Source: Salinibacterium sp. SWN248
GTDB lineage: Bacteria; Actinomycetota; Actinomycetes; Actinomycetales; Microbacteriaceae
Assembly (NCBI RefSeq): GCF_015864575.1
Contig: NZ_JADYWW010000001.1
Location: 1,325,719-1,389,718 of the forward strand
Reading direction: 5' to 3'
Length of the DNA stretch: 64,000 nucleotides
The notes beneath the pieces are model-generated. The model did no database searches and had not been told where the DNA came from. It was given only the letters and a program-made list of their open reading frames with translations. Numbering within the stretch: position 1 is the stretch's first letter; each line of letters opens with the position of its first letter. This document shows, one piece after another, positions 25,937 to 34,631 of the stretch. The position numbers and the translations under genes were made by a program.

Positions 25937-27055
25937 ATGAGTACCACCGTGCCCGTGAAAGCCCAGATGTCTGGAGCGAAGAAGCAAACTCCTGAGTTTG
26001 TTCAACTTCTTGACCCAGACGGAAAACGGTTAAGCGACGAACTCTATGACCCTTGGGTGTCAGACGTCACCGGTGATCAGCTCGCAAGTCTCTATGAAGA
26101 CCTCATCATCGTGCGCCGTATCGATACGGAAGCAACCGCTCTGCAGCGTCAGGGCGAACTTGGCCTTTGGCCACCACTTCTCGGGCAGGAAGCCGCTCAG
26201 GTCGGCTCTGCCCGCACTCTGCGCCCCGACGACTTTGTCTTCTCCAGCTATCGCGAGAATGCGGTGGCGTACTGCCGCGGAGTGCAGCTGCCTGACCTAG
26301 TGCGGGTCTGGCGCGGCACAGCAGCCTCTGGTTGGGATCCTTTCGAAGTCGGAATGGCAACGCCGGCCGTCATCATCGGTGCCCAGACGTTGCACGCCAC
26401 CGGCTATGCCGTTGGCTGCACATTCGACGGCGTTGACAGCGTTTCGGTTGCGTACTTCGGCGATGGTGCGACGAGCGAGGGAGATGTCAGCGAAGCGATG
26501 GTGTTCGCGGCCTCCTTCAACGCTCCCGTGATTTTCTTCTGCCAAAACAACCAGTGGGCGATCTCTGAGCCTGTGGGGCTTCAGGCTCAGCGGCCGATTG
26601 CCGACCGTGCTCCGGGGTTCGGGATTCCGAGCATCCGGGTCGATGGCAACGACGTGTTGGCCGTCATGGCGGCAACCCGCAGTGCCCTTGACCGGGCGCG
26701 CAATGGCGGTGGGCCCACGTTTATCGAAGCCGTGACGTATCGTCGCGGGCCGCACACGACCTCCGATGACCCGAGCCGCTATGTTGACCCGGTTGTTGCC
26801 AAGGAATGGGAAGCGAAAGATCCCATTGCGCGCGTGGAAGCCTTTTTGCGCAGCGAAGGGGTGCTGACCGACGAACTGGCGGCATCCATCCAGGCTCGAG
26901 CAGATGCAGTGGCGGCCGAATTCCGCGCCGGATGCTTGGCGCTGGAGAACCCCGAACCGCTCAGCGTGTTCGACAACGTCTATGCAACCGAGCACTCGGG
27001 GCTCACGCGTCAAAAGAGCCAATACAAGGCCTACCTCGAGGGATTCGCCAAATGA
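25937..27055 (+). CDS. bkdA: 2-oxoacid dehydrogenase E1 component, alpha subunit
   Basis: A 372-residue thiamine-pyrophosphate-dependent E1-alpha. The TPP/Mg motif is FGDGATSEGDVSEAMVFAA ... FFCQNNQWAISEP, and the phosphorylation-loop-like region is TYRRGPHTTSDDPSRY. With E1-beta and E2 directly downstream it forms a 2-oxoacid dehydrogenase. Separate alpha and beta subunits in actinobacteria, where pyruvate dehydrogenase usually uses the fused AceE, point to a branched-chain 2-oxoacid or similar substrate; annotation as pdhA is the alternative. The operon begins here and overlaps the next gene by ATGA. No lpd gene is in the window. Confidence 0.92.
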   Translation: MSTTVPVKAQMSGAKKQTPEFVQLLDPDGKRLSDELYDPWVSDVTGDQLASLYEDLIIVRRIDTEATALQRQGELGLWPPLLGQEAAQVGSARTLRPDDFVFSSYRENAVAYCRGVQLPDLVRVWRGTAASGWDPFEVGMATPAVIIGAQTLHATGYAVGCTFDGVDSVSVAYFGDGATSEGDVSEAMVFAASFNAPVIFFCQNNQWAISEPVGLQAQRPIADRAPGFGIPSIRVDGNDVLAVMAATRSALDRARNGGGPTFIEAVTYRRGPHTTSDDPSRYVDPVVAKEWEAKDPIARVEAFLRSEGVLTDELAASIQARADAVAAEFRAGCLALENPEPLSVFDNVYATEHSGLTRQKSQYKAYLEGFAK

Positions 27056-28053
27056 CTGAACTCACTCTTGCGAAAGCTCTCGGCTCTGGCCTGCGTCGCG
27101 CCCTCAGCGACGACGACAAAGTTGTCTTGCTTGGTGAAGACATCGGTACTCTCGGTGGCGTTTTTCGCGTGACCGACGGTTTGCAGCGCGACTTCGGCAA
27201 GGACCGTGTGATCGACACCCCCCTCGCCGAAGCCGGAATCATCGGTATGGCGGTGGGCCTCGCCTTCCGTGGCTACCGCCCGGTCTGCGAAATCCAGTTC
27301 GACGGCTTCATCTATCCGGGCTTCGACCAGATCGTTGCCCAGGTCGCGAAGCTGCATTACCGCACAGCAGGCAAGGTGCGGATGCCGCTGACGATCCGTG
27401 TGCCGTATGGCGGAGGTATCGGCGCTGTCGAGCACCACTCGGAGTCACCGGAGGCGTACTTCGCCCACACCGCTGGACTGCGCGTGGTCACGTGTTCGAC
27501 GCCGCAGGATGCCCACAGCATGTTGCGCGAAGCAATCGCGAGCGATGACCCGGTGCTGTTCTTTGAGCCCAAACGTCGCTACTGGACCAAGGGCGAGGTC
27601 GACGAAGACGCCACCGCTCTGCCCATGGGCAAAGCGCGTGTCGTGACCGAGGGAACCGACGTCACGCTCGTGACCTATGGCCCCCTCGTCGCCACCGCTC
27701 TGGATGCCGCAGTCGCCGCCGCCGATGACGGCGTTTCTATCGAGGTGGTTGATCTTCGCTCGCTCTCTCCGGTCGACTTCGACACTGTTGAGGCGAGCGT
27801 GCGCAAGACAGGGCGGCTCGTGATTACCCACGAGGCCTCGGAATCTGGCGGCCTCGGTGCCGAGATAGCCGCAACGCTCACCGATCGCTGTTTCTACTTC
27901 TTGGAGGCGGCTCCTGTGCGCATCACGGGCTTCGATGTGCCGTACCCGGCCGCAAAGTTGGAGGACCACTTCTTGCCTGACCTTGACCGCATCCTTGACG
28001 GTGTTGACCGTGCGCTGGGTCGCGTGAATTCACTCACCGGTTGGAGCGCGTAA
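27052..28053 (+). CDS. bkdB: 2-oxoacid dehydrogenase E1 component, beta subunit
   Basis: A 333-residue transketolase-like E1-beta beginning MTELTLAKALGSGLRRALSD. Family landmarks are VVLLGEDIGTLGGVFRVTDGL, DTPLAEAGIIGMAVGLAFRG, the substrate-channel loop VPYGGGIGAVEHHSESPEAYF and the C-terminal transketolase domain from VTEGTDVTLVTYGPLVATAL. It pairs with the alpha subunit to form the heterotetrameric decarboxylase. It starts with the ATGA overlap at 27052; the frame is open upstream only by chance. Confidence 0.94.
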   Translation: MTELTLAKALGSGLRRALSDDDKVVLLGEDIGTLGGVFRVTDGLQRDFGKDRVIDTPLAEAGIIGMAVGLAFRGYRPVCEIQFDGFIYPGFDQIVAQVAKLHYRTAGKVRMPLTIRVPYGGGIGAVEHHSESPEAYFAHTAGLRVVTCSTPQDAHSMLREAIASDDPVLFFEPKRRYWTKGEVDEDATALPMGKARVVTEGTDVTLVTYGPLVATALDAAVAAADDGVSIEVVDLRSLSPVDFDTVEASVRKTGRLVITHEASESGGLGAEIAATLTDRCFYFLEAAPVRITGFDVPYPAAKLEDHFLPDLDRILDGVDRALGRVNSLTGWSA

Positions 28054-29564
28054 TGGCTGTTAAAGAGTTTGCTCTGCCCGATTTGGGTGAGGGTTTGACC
28101 GAGTCTGAGATCGTTGAATGGCATGTTGCTGTCGGCGACCTTGTGACGCTCAACCAGCCCATTGCTGAGGTGGAGACCGCCAAGGCGATTGTCTCCCTGC
28201 CTTCGCCAGTCGCCGGCAAGATTTCGGCCCTGCACGCTGAGCCCGGTTCAACCGTGCAAGTGGGTACGCGTATCGTTACGTTCGAGTTGGATGGTGGCCC
28301 AGACGCCGCCTCTGACGCCGCTGGCACTCCGGCTGGCGGTGGTGCCTCTGCTGGCGCTGGCGCTGGTGCTGGTGCTGGAACTGGCGCTGGCACAGAGAGC
28401 GCGAAAGCGGATAGCGCAGGACAGGCCCCGGCCGCTGAGGTTGCCCCTGAGCGCAACGCCGTACTCGTCGGGTACGGTCCCGCCGTTGAGAGCGGCAAGC
28501 GCCCTACGCGCAAGCCTCGCGCCGTGCGTGCGGCATCCGCAGCGGCAGCGGAAGCCCCTTCGGCTGCGACTGTTGCAGAACCCGCGCCAGTGGCCGCGCC
28601 AGTGCCTGCACCCGAGACCGCGCCACAGACGGCGCCTGAGCCTGCAGTTACTCCCGCTGACGCCCGCACCAAGACGACTCCACCGGTGCGCAAGCTCGCG
28701 GCCGATCGCGGCGTCGACCTGACGCAGCTGACCGGCACGGGCCCCGAAGGCATCATCACTCGTGATGACGTGCTGAGTGCGGCCGAGCAATCGTCCGCCC
28801 CAGCGGCGACCAGCGAGGAGAGTGCGGCGGGATCACCGGCACCGCAGGCGGCGAGAGCCTTCGCGGGCACTCGTCCGCGCGAAACCCGCACCCCGATCAA
28901 GTCGGTGCGTAAGGCAACCGCGGCCGCGATGGTGGCGAGTGCGTTCACGGCACCCCATGTCACCGAGTTCTTGACGATCGATGTCACGCGCACGGTGGAG
29001 CTGGTAGCGAAGCTGAAGGCGAAGGGCACCGCAGCATCCGTTCTCTCCGTCGTTGCGAAGGCGCTGTGCATCGGTGTGGCGCGTCATCCGTCGCTCAATT
29101 CGCGGTGGGATGCCGAGGCGAACGAGATTGTTGAGTTCGGTTACATCAACTTGGGTATCGCTGTCGCGACGCCCCGGGGCCTGATGGTGCCGAACCTCAA
29201 GGATGCGGATGCCATGAGCCTCGCCGAACTCACCGACGCGATCGGCGACTTGGCGCGCAATGCGCGAGCGAGCAAAGCAACTCCGGCCTCGCTCAATGGT
29301 GGAACTATTTCGATCACCAACGTGGGCGTCTTCGGTATTGACGCGGGCACCCCCATCCTGAACCCGGGAGAAGCCGCGATTCTGGCGATGGGTGCTGTTC
29401 GCAGGATGCCGTGGGAACACCACGGCGACATTGCCCTCCGCGACGTCATGACGTTGAGCCTGTCGTTCGATCACCGGCTTGTCGACGGTGAGCAGGGCGC
29501 CCGTTTCTTGACCGATGTCGGTTCGATTCTGAACGACCCCGGCACCGTTTTGACGATGGTGTGA
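28053..29564 (+). CDS. bkdC: 2-oxoacid dehydrogenase E2, dihydrolipoamide acyltransferase
   Basis: A 503-residue E2. A lipoyl domain comes first (lipoylated Lys in EVETAKAIVSL, about residue 43). After it come an Ala/Gly/Thr-rich flexible linker, a peripheral-subunit-binding domain (VRKLAADRGVDLTQLTGTGPEG), a second linker and the catalytic acyltransferase domain. The catalytic HxxxDG motif is SFDHRLVDGEQGARFL near the C-terminus. It transfers the acyl group to CoA. A single lipoyl domain fits branched-chain E2. The start at 28053 overlaps the E1-beta stop as TAATG. Confidence 0.94.
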   Translation: MAVKEFALPDLGEGLTESEIVEWHVAVGDLVTLNQPIAEVETAKAIVSLPSPVAGKISALHAEPGSTVQVGTRIVTFELDGGPDAASDAAGTPAGGGASAGAGAGAGAGTGAGTESAKADSAGQAPAAEVAPERNAVLVGYGPAVESGKRPTRKPRAVRAASAAAAEAPSAATVAEPAPVAAPVPAPETAPQTAPEPAVTPADARTKTTPPVRKLAADRGVDLTQLTGTGPEGIITRDDVLSAAEQSSAPAATSEESAAGSPAPQAARAFAGTRPRETRTPIKSVRKATAAAMVASAFTAPHVTEFLTIDVTRTVELVAKLKAKGTAASVLSVVAKALCIGVARHPSLNSRWDAEANEIVEFGYINLGIAVATPRGLMVPNLKDADAMSLAELTDAIGDLARNARASKATPASLNGGTISITNVGVFGIDAGTPILNPGEAAILAMGAVRRMPWEHHGDIALRDVMTLSLSFDHRLVDGEQGARFLTDVGSILNDPGTVLTMV

Positions 29565-29599
29565 AAGCAGCGGTGGCCGCAACAGGTAAGAATGGTCTT

Positions 29600-30172
29600 A
29601 TGACCGAGAATCTCGACCCTGCTGCGGCCACCACTCCTTCACGCGCACCGCGCCGTTTGCTGGTGGGTGTCTTTGCGCTCGCGGCATTCGTGATCGCGGC
29701 AGACCAGCTCAGCAAGTGGTGGGCTGAAACCAACCTCGGCGGCGGCATCAACATCCCCATCATTGGTGATCTGCTGTCGTTCCAACTCGTCTACAACCCC
29801 GGCGCCGCATTCTCTCTCGCCGAGGAATACACCTGGGTGCTCACGATTATTGCGGCGCTCGCCGTCGTCGCGATCACGTGGTACGCGTGGACGGTTCAGT
29901 CGCGCGCCTGGGCCATCGCGCTCGGCATGCTCCTCGGTGGTGCGATCACTCACCTTGGTGATCGCCTGTTCCGTGACCCCGGTTTTGCGCGCGGTCACGT
30001 CGTCGATTTTATTAACTACAACGGCTACTTCATCGGCAACATCGCCGACATTGCCCTCGTGGGCGGTGCGATCATGATCGTCATCATTTCCATCATGGGA
30101 ATCGCCGCCAAGCCCGAAGAGGCAACGGCATCGAGCGCGGATGCTCCAGCGGAAGCAACGACAACCGAATGA
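29600..30172 (+). CDS. lspA: lipoprotein signal peptidase (signal peptidase II)
   Basis: A 190-residue aspartyl peptidase with four transmembrane helices that cleaves prolipoproteins before the lipobox cysteine. Motifs: DQLSKWW (helix 1), LVYNPGAAFSLAE, and the two catalytic Asp regions AITHLGDRLFR and HVVDFINYNGY. The usual GGAxGNxxDR reads GGAITHLGDR here, replacing the conserved Gly-Asn by Thr-His. I use the ATG at 29600; an in-frame GTG at 29561 overlapping the E2 stop would add 13 residues. The C-terminus is Ala/Glu/Thr-rich. Overlaps the next gene by ATGA. Confidence 0.93.
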   Translation: MTENLDPAAATTPSRAPRRLLVGVFALAAFVIAADQLSKWWAETNLGGGINIPIIGDLLSFQLVYNPGAAFSLAEEYTWVLTIIAALAVVAITWYAWTVQSRAWAIALGMLLGGAITHLGDRLFRDPGFARGHVVDFINYNGYFIGNIADIALVGGAIMIVIISIMGIAAKPEEATASSADAPAEATTTE

Positions 30173-30951
30173 CCGATCTCAGCCTGCGCATGCCCAACAC
30201 GCGTCTGCGGGCAGTGCTCAACCTCGGAACGCAGCGCTCCCCGGCGCTCGACCTCCCGCCAGCACTGAAAGCTCCCGAGCTCTTCGGCGACTGGGATGAC
30301 GAAGCTCAGGTGAGCGATCTCTACGTCGAGTATGCCGATGGGCAACTGCACTTCGAAACAACGAGTGCGGGCAGTAATCACCATTTCCACACTCCGGCTG
30401 GTGAGCATCGCGGCTCGAGCCCGTGGTCGGCTAACGACACCCGCGTGCTCCTGCAGTGGGCAACGCAGCTTGCCAGTGCCTTTCACGCGCTGCTGCCGAA
30501 GCTGCTCGACGACATCACCCAGGCCGCGGCGTGGCATGATGCCGGGCTCGACCTCTACATTTGCGAGGTCGAAGAGCCGGTGCAGCTCGATCTGCTCGAG
30601 ATCGAGGTCGAGGGAGAGCTCTTGACGCTCCCGTGGCTCGGTGCCGGCACCGTGACGCACGACCACATCGAGGGCGAGAATCATCCGATTGCGCTGCTCT
30701 GGGGTGCAGGGGATTCCGAGCCCGACCGACCGATTGCTCAAGCGTGGACCGATCCGCGCACGGGCGAGCCGCGCTCCAAAGCTGTGCCCGGTATTGACTG
30801 GAACGTCATCGGTCTTGCTGCCGAAGAAGTGTTGCCGTGGCTTGAGGGTATTTACCTCAACCACCATGTGATTCCGGATGCCGCGGGCACGCTCTTGAAC
30901 GCCGTATTGCGGCGTTTGGGCGGCCTGTCTTCAGACCGCGCCTCGTCCTAG
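30169..30951 (+). CDS. conserved hypothetical protein downstream of lspA
   Basis: A 260-residue soluble acidic protein with no signal peptide. Segments such as FGDWDDEAQVSDLYVEYADG, HDAGLDLYICEVEEPVQLDLLEIEVEGE and LLPKLLDDITQAAAWHD indicate an alpha/beta fold, but I recognise no catalytic motif or family. The ATGA overlap with lspA implies co-translation. A link to lipoprotein processing is not supported by anything in the sequence itself. Confidence 0.75.
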   Translation: MTDLSLRMPNTRLRAVLNLGTQRSPALDLPPALKAPELFGDWDDEAQVSDLYVEYADGQLHFETTSAGSNHHFHTPAGEHRGSSPWSANDTRVLLQWATQLASAFHALLPKLLDDITQAAAWHDAGLDLYICEVEEPVQLDLLEIEVEGELLTLPWLGAGTVTHDHIEGENHPIALLWGAGDSEPDRPIAQAWTDPRTGEPRSKAVPGIDWNVIGLAAEEVLPWLEGIYLNHHVIPDAAGTLLNAVLRRLGGLSSDRASS

Positions 30952-30970
30952 CGCTTCGTAGCGCTTCGTA
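30951..30970. repeat. short direct repeat, GCGCTTCGTA x2
   Basis: Two perfect adjacent copies of a ten-base unit lie between convergent genes, directly after the stop of the hypothetical gene. Probably local slippage; no function is implied. Confidence 0.9.
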
Positions 30971-30971
30971 G

Positions 30972-31916
30972 CTAGTCGAAGCTGATCGACGGCTCGTCGC
31001 TGACAGACAACGTCAGCACGGCCTTCTTGATCAGATCATTACCTTCGATCGAGCGTTCGAGCTCACGCAGTTGACGTGCGACTTCTTCTTCGCGGTGGTT
31101 GCCCTCCAGGTCGATGGCGGCCACGACGAACAGTTGTGACGGGCCAACAAACTCGAGGTGCAGGTAGGTGACGCGACTGATTTCGGGATGCTCGGCGAGA
31201 GCCCGCCCCGCTACAGCGCGCGCAGCATCGCCCGGCGTTTGACCGACGAGAAACCGACGATTGCGGTTGATGAGAACGACCGCCACCACACCGAGAAGGA
31301 GGCCGATCGCAAGAGAACCAACGGCATCCCACACTGAATTGCCCGTGAGCTGGTGCAGAAGGATGCCGAAGAAGGCGATGGTGAGGCCGATCAGGGCGGC
31401 AGCATCTTCGGCCAGCACCGCACGAAGGGTGGTGTTGGAACTGTTGAGGGCATATTCGAGGGTGCGGCGGCCGAAGCGCGCGGCTCCCTTTTTGGCTTGG
31501 ACCATCGACTGCACGAAGGATACGCCTTCGAGCACAGCGGCGATCCCGAGCACGAGGTAGGCGATGCCGAAGTCACTGGCGGGTTCGGGGTCGATCAGCT
31601 CGGAGATTCCGTGCTGCACCGAGACGACAGCGCCCGCGGTGAACAAACCGACGGCCGCGAAGAGTGACCAGACGTAGGCCTCACGCCCGAATCCGAGTGG
31701 ATGGCTCGCGTCGGCGGGTTTTACCGAGCGGCGTTCGGCAATGAGGAGAAAGATCTCATTGCCGGCGTCGGCCCACGAGTGTGCGGATTCGGCGAGCATC
31801 GAAGCCGAACCGGTGATCAATGCTGCGATCGATTTTGCAATTGCTACGAGAAGGTTGGCAACGAAGGCGACCACGACGGTGCGCACTTGTGCCGTTTTCT
31901 TGGGAGCGTCACTCAT
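30972..31916 (-). CDS. cation diffusion facilitator family transporter (ZnT9-like)
   Basis: A 314-residue CDF transporter with about six transmembrane helices and a C-terminal cytoplasmic domain. Helix 2 carries the metal-site residues in SAHSWADAGNEIFL. Helix 5 has AEDAAALIGL, an Glu-Asp variant of the classical HxxxD found in the SLC30A9/ZnT9 branch. Expected role: proton-coupled efflux of divalent metal, zinc or manganese class. Its start overlaps the glycosyltransferase gene stop by ATGA, so it is the last gene of a three-gene operon. Confidence 0.9.
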   Translation of the reverse strand: MSDAPKKTAQVRTVVVAFVANLLVAIAKSIAALITGSASMLAESAHSWADAGNEIFLLIAERRSVKPADASHPLGFGREAYVWSLFAAVGLFTAGAVVSVQHGISELIDPEPASDFGIAYLVLGIAAVLEGVSFVQSMVQAKKGAARFGRRTLEYALNSSNTTLRAVLAEDAAALIGLTIAFFGILLHQLTGNSVWDAVGSLAIGLLLGVVAVVLINRNRRFLVGQTPGDAARAVAGRALAEHPEISRVTYLHLEFVGPSQLFVVAAIDLEGNHREEEVARQLRELERSIEGNDLIKKAVLTLSVSDEPSISFD

Positions 31917-33037
31917 AGTTGCACGCTAGTACCGTGGCTCCTAGCCGCGGTACGCAGGGCTGGTCGATCAGCACCGAGCGCTGCGTCAGTCTCCGACTGC
32001 ACCGGTGATCCTAGTGTCGCTCCTGGCTTGAAAACGAAGCGTCGCTGCACCTGGAAGCTGATGATGTAGAGCGTCACATCGGAGAAGACCTTGGCGATGA
32101 CGAGCGGAACGCCCCAGTCGACGAGCACCGAGAGCCACACGTAGCTTGAGGCGACGAGCGCGAGCGCGAGAATGACGTAGCGCAGGGCATCCCGCGCCAC
32201 ATGTTCGCGATTGCTGGCGTTGAACACGAGGTGGCGGTTGATGAGGAAGTTCACGGAGGCGCTCACGAGCCGTGCGCCGACCACTGACACGAGCAGCGAC
32301 TGGGTGAGGGCAAAGAGGATGAAGAGGCCGATCGCGTCGATCAGGAAGGCCGCCAGCGACGAGGAAATGTAGCGCAGCAGTGGCGCGAAGACTTTCACCG
32401 AATCAACGATTGGTCGAAAGTGCGAAGAGGCATTGTGCTGCAAGTAGACCGTCTCAATCTCGATTTCTTCAATCCGGATGCCGGCCGAGCGCGACCCGAG
32501 CAATGCATTCAGTTCGTACTCGAACCGTTCGCCCTTCACGCCGAGTAGCCAGTCGAGCATGGTGGCGGGGTAGCCGCGCAGCCCGGTCTGAGTGTCGCGC
32601 ACGGCAACACCGGTGGCGAACTTGAAAGCGGACCGCGAGACCGCGTTGCCGAAGCGGCTGCGGGTGGGAACGTCGCCCGCGAAGGCGCGGCCGCCGAGCA
32701 CCATCGCGCCGTCGGATGCCTGCAGTTGGGCAACCACGCGCAGGATGTCGCCCACTGTGTGTTGGCCGTCGCTGTCGGCGCACACAACGCCTTCGCCCGG
32801 GTGATTCTTGCGGATGGAGCGGAAGCCGAACTTGAGGGCGTGACCCTTGCCGCGGTTGTCGTCGTAGCCGATCACGTCGGCGCCGGCGTGCTGCACGGCA
32901 GCGAACAGGTCGGCATAGGCCGGGCCGCTGCCGTCATCCACCACGACGACGCGGAGCAGAGGGGCAGTCGCGCGCAGATCGCCCACGAGCTGCAGGAGCC
33001 GGCCATCCGGTTCAAATGAGGGGATGAGGATGATCAT
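31913..33037 (-). CDS. glycosyltransferase family 2 fused to GtrA-like membrane domain
   Basis: A 374-residue bifunctional protein. Residues ~1-215 form a GT-A glycosyltransferase (IILIPSFEPDG, LRVVVVDDGSG, GVVCADSDGQHT with the metal-binding DxD, and DTQTGLRGYP). Residues ~225-350 form a GtrA/DPMS-type four-helix membrane domain (SSSLAAFLIDAIGLFILFAL, VSASVNFLINRHLVFN, FQVQRRFVF). The first half probably makes a polyprenyl-phosphate sugar and the GtrA half flips it. The hydrophilic tail past residue 350 is an extension. Overlaps both neighbours by ATGA. Confidence 0.91.
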   Translation of the reverse strand: MIILIPSFEPDGRLLQLVGDLRATAPLLRVVVVDDGSGPAYADLFAAVQHAGADVIGYDDNRGKGHALKFGFRSIRKNHPGEGVVCADSDGQHTVGDILRVVAQLQASDGAMVLGGRAFAGDVPTRSRFGNAVSRSAFKFATGVAVRDTQTGLRGYPATMLDWLLGVKGERFEYELNALLGSRSAGIRIEEIEIETVYLQHNASSHFRPIVDSVKVFAPLLRYISSSLAAFLIDAIGLFILFALTQSLLVSVVGARLVSASVNFLINRHLVFNASNREHVARDALRYVILALALVASSYVWLSVLVDWGVPLVIAKVFSDVTLYIISFQVQRRFVFKPGATLGSPVQSETDAALGADRPALRTAARSHGTSVQL

Positions 33038-33993
33038 GATGCGGCTCCCACGTAGAGGATGTCTGAGGTTTCGCGTTCTCCGCCGTTGGACGGTTGGTTG
33101 ACGACGGTGCCGTTGAAGTACATGGTCGAAGAGCCGCCGCCATCGAGGTTGTAGGCGGTCGTGGCCCCCAGGCTCTGCATGATCTCGGCAAGCTCGGGCA
33201 GGGTCACGCCGGCGCTGTAACCGGGGTCGCGGCCATCGACGACCACGAACACGAGGTGGTTATCGTCGATCACGCCGACCGCGGTGCGCGGCTGTTCGCC
33301 CTGGATGGAGTGATTGCCAAAGTTGGTGTCGATCTCGACGTTCTCGATACCGGCAACGACATCGCCGTCTTCGACAATTTCGGGCCCGAAAGAGAGCGTG
33401 TTCCAGACGCCGTCGGCGATCAACTCGTCGGCAGAGGTAGTGGTTTCGTCATAGACCTCGACGCTGCCGTCGAGATAGAACGCGAGCCCATCGCGGGCCG
33501 GTTCGTCGCGGTAGGTGACACCGTTGCGGATGACGATGCCAGTGTCTCGAAAGCCGTAGTAGTCGCCATTGATGGCGAAAATCGCATCGTGTTCAGCGGC
33601 GATGGACGAGGTGAGGTCGATGATGTTCTCGCCGAAGCTGTTCTGGGCAAAGGCCGACCGCAGGGCGGTCGCATCGGTGAGTTCGACATCCGCGACGTAG
33701 TAGGTGACGGTGTCGGCTCCGCTGCCAGAGACGACCGTGGAGATTGTGACGTTGGCGTCGTCGGAGGTATAGCTGGTGTCGGTAAGAACGGGCTCGGTCG
33801 TCGCTGCGGCCGTCGGCTCGGTACTCGTGGTGGTGGTGCTGTTGTCGGCTTCGTACTGGGCAACATCCGAAATCTCGACGTGCTCAATGACAAATCGATC
33901 GAGAGCCCACGCAGCGGTGCTGCCCAGACCGAGCACGAGCACCAGCACGGAGCCGATGACGATGTGCCGTTTTCGAAGAGGTTTCTTTCGCAT
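33034..33993 (-). CDS. phosphodiester glycosidase family protein (NAGPA-like), membrane-anchored
   Basis: A 319-residue secreted-type protein. The N-terminal helix (HIVIGSVLVLVLGLGSTAAWAL) is followed by a Thr-rich linker and a ~220-residue NAGPA domain (PF09992). Markers are AIFAINGDYYGFRDTGIVIRNG, QPRTAVGVIDDNHLVFVVVDGR and TAYNLDGGGSSTMYFNG. Members hydrolyse sugar-1-phosphodiesters on glycans or lipids outside the membrane. First gene of an operon with a GT2-GtrA protein and a CDF transporter, consistent with remodelling of a surface glycan and supply or removal of a metal. That link is inference. Confidence 0.9.
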   Translation of the reverse strand: MRKKPLRKRHIVIGSVLVLVLGLGSTAAWALDRFVIEHVEISDVAQYEADNSTTTTSTEPTAAATTEPVLTDTSYTSDDANVTISTVVSGSGADTVTYYVADVELTDATALRSAFAQNSFGENIIDLTSSIAAEHDAIFAINGDYYGFRDTGIVIRNGVTYRDEPARDGLAFYLDGSVEVYDETTTSADELIADGVWNTLSFGPEIVEDGDVVAGIENVEIDTNFGNHSIQGEQPRTAVGVIDDNHLVFVVVDGRDPGYSAGVTLPELAEIMQSLGATTAYNLDGGGSSTMYFNGTVVNQPSNGGERETSDILYVGAAS

Positions 33994-34099
33994 ACGTCAA
34001 GAAATACGCGCGGCAGCTATCACTCTCTAATGGGGACGCTGTGAGCTTGCCATGACGTTTGAGGGAGTCTTCGGTGAGCGCGCGCCGGGTGAGTGGCCG

Positions 34100-34432
34100 C
34101 TAAAAGTCGCGGCTGCTGGCGGGGTCTGTCGCTGACTGCGACGAGTAGCGGCCGAGGTGAACTCGTCGCGAGAAACGGATGATCGGGCGAATCAGCATTT
34201 CGACACTACCCAGCACGAAGAGCCAGGTTCCCGCGTGCGTGAGCTCGGGCGTGAAGAAGAAGATGCTGCCCACGAGAAAGAGCAGGCCGATCAGGATGTC
34301 GTTGACGATGCTGATGACTTCGTAGCGTTGGCGAATAACCAGTTCTTCGCGCCCGATCCGCACGACAAGCGGGTGGGAGGTGCTGTCGCCGTTGCTCGTG
34401 CTGCTGTCAGTAGCGGGAGGGGAGTCGCCCAT
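34100..34432 (-). CDS. YrhK domain-containing protein
   Basis: A ~110-residue protein with a polar Ser/Thr N-terminus and a YrhK domain (PF14145). Signs are IRQRYEVISIVNDILIGLLFLVGSIFFF and a second helix TWLFVLGSVEMLIRPIIR, two membrane helices joined by a short loop. The family is widespread and uncharacterised. The start ATG at 34432 is preceded by GAAGG nine bases away; an ATG three codons upstream is the alternative. Confidence 0.82.
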   Translation of the reverse strand: MGDSPPATDSSTSNGDSTSHPLVVRIGREELVIRQRYEVISIVNDILIGLLFLVGSIFFFTPELTHAGTWLFVLGSVEMLIRPIIRFSRRVHLGRYSSQSATDPASSRDF

Positions 34433-34571
34433 GCGTTTCATCCTTCGGTTGGTTAACGCGCGTGGCCCACAGTTTCGCAGTCTCAGTGATTCGATGCCAC
34501 ACGGGATGCATCACTGGGCGCCGCACGGGCCGCCTCGCCCACTGCCGCACAGCGACCTGGAGCGCACACGA

Positions 34572-34603
34572 AAGGGCCTGCGACCGATCGGTCGCAGGCC
34601 CTT
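34572..34603. terminator. intrinsic terminator
   Basis: A perfect 32-base palindrome (AAGGGCCTGCGACCGA and its complement) without loop nucleotides to spare. It is followed by TTTCG on the minus strand, 28 bases past the stop of the secreted-protein gene. Confidence 0.85.
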
Positions 34604-34631
34604 CGTCCTCGGGGGAGGTGCTGGGTGGTGG

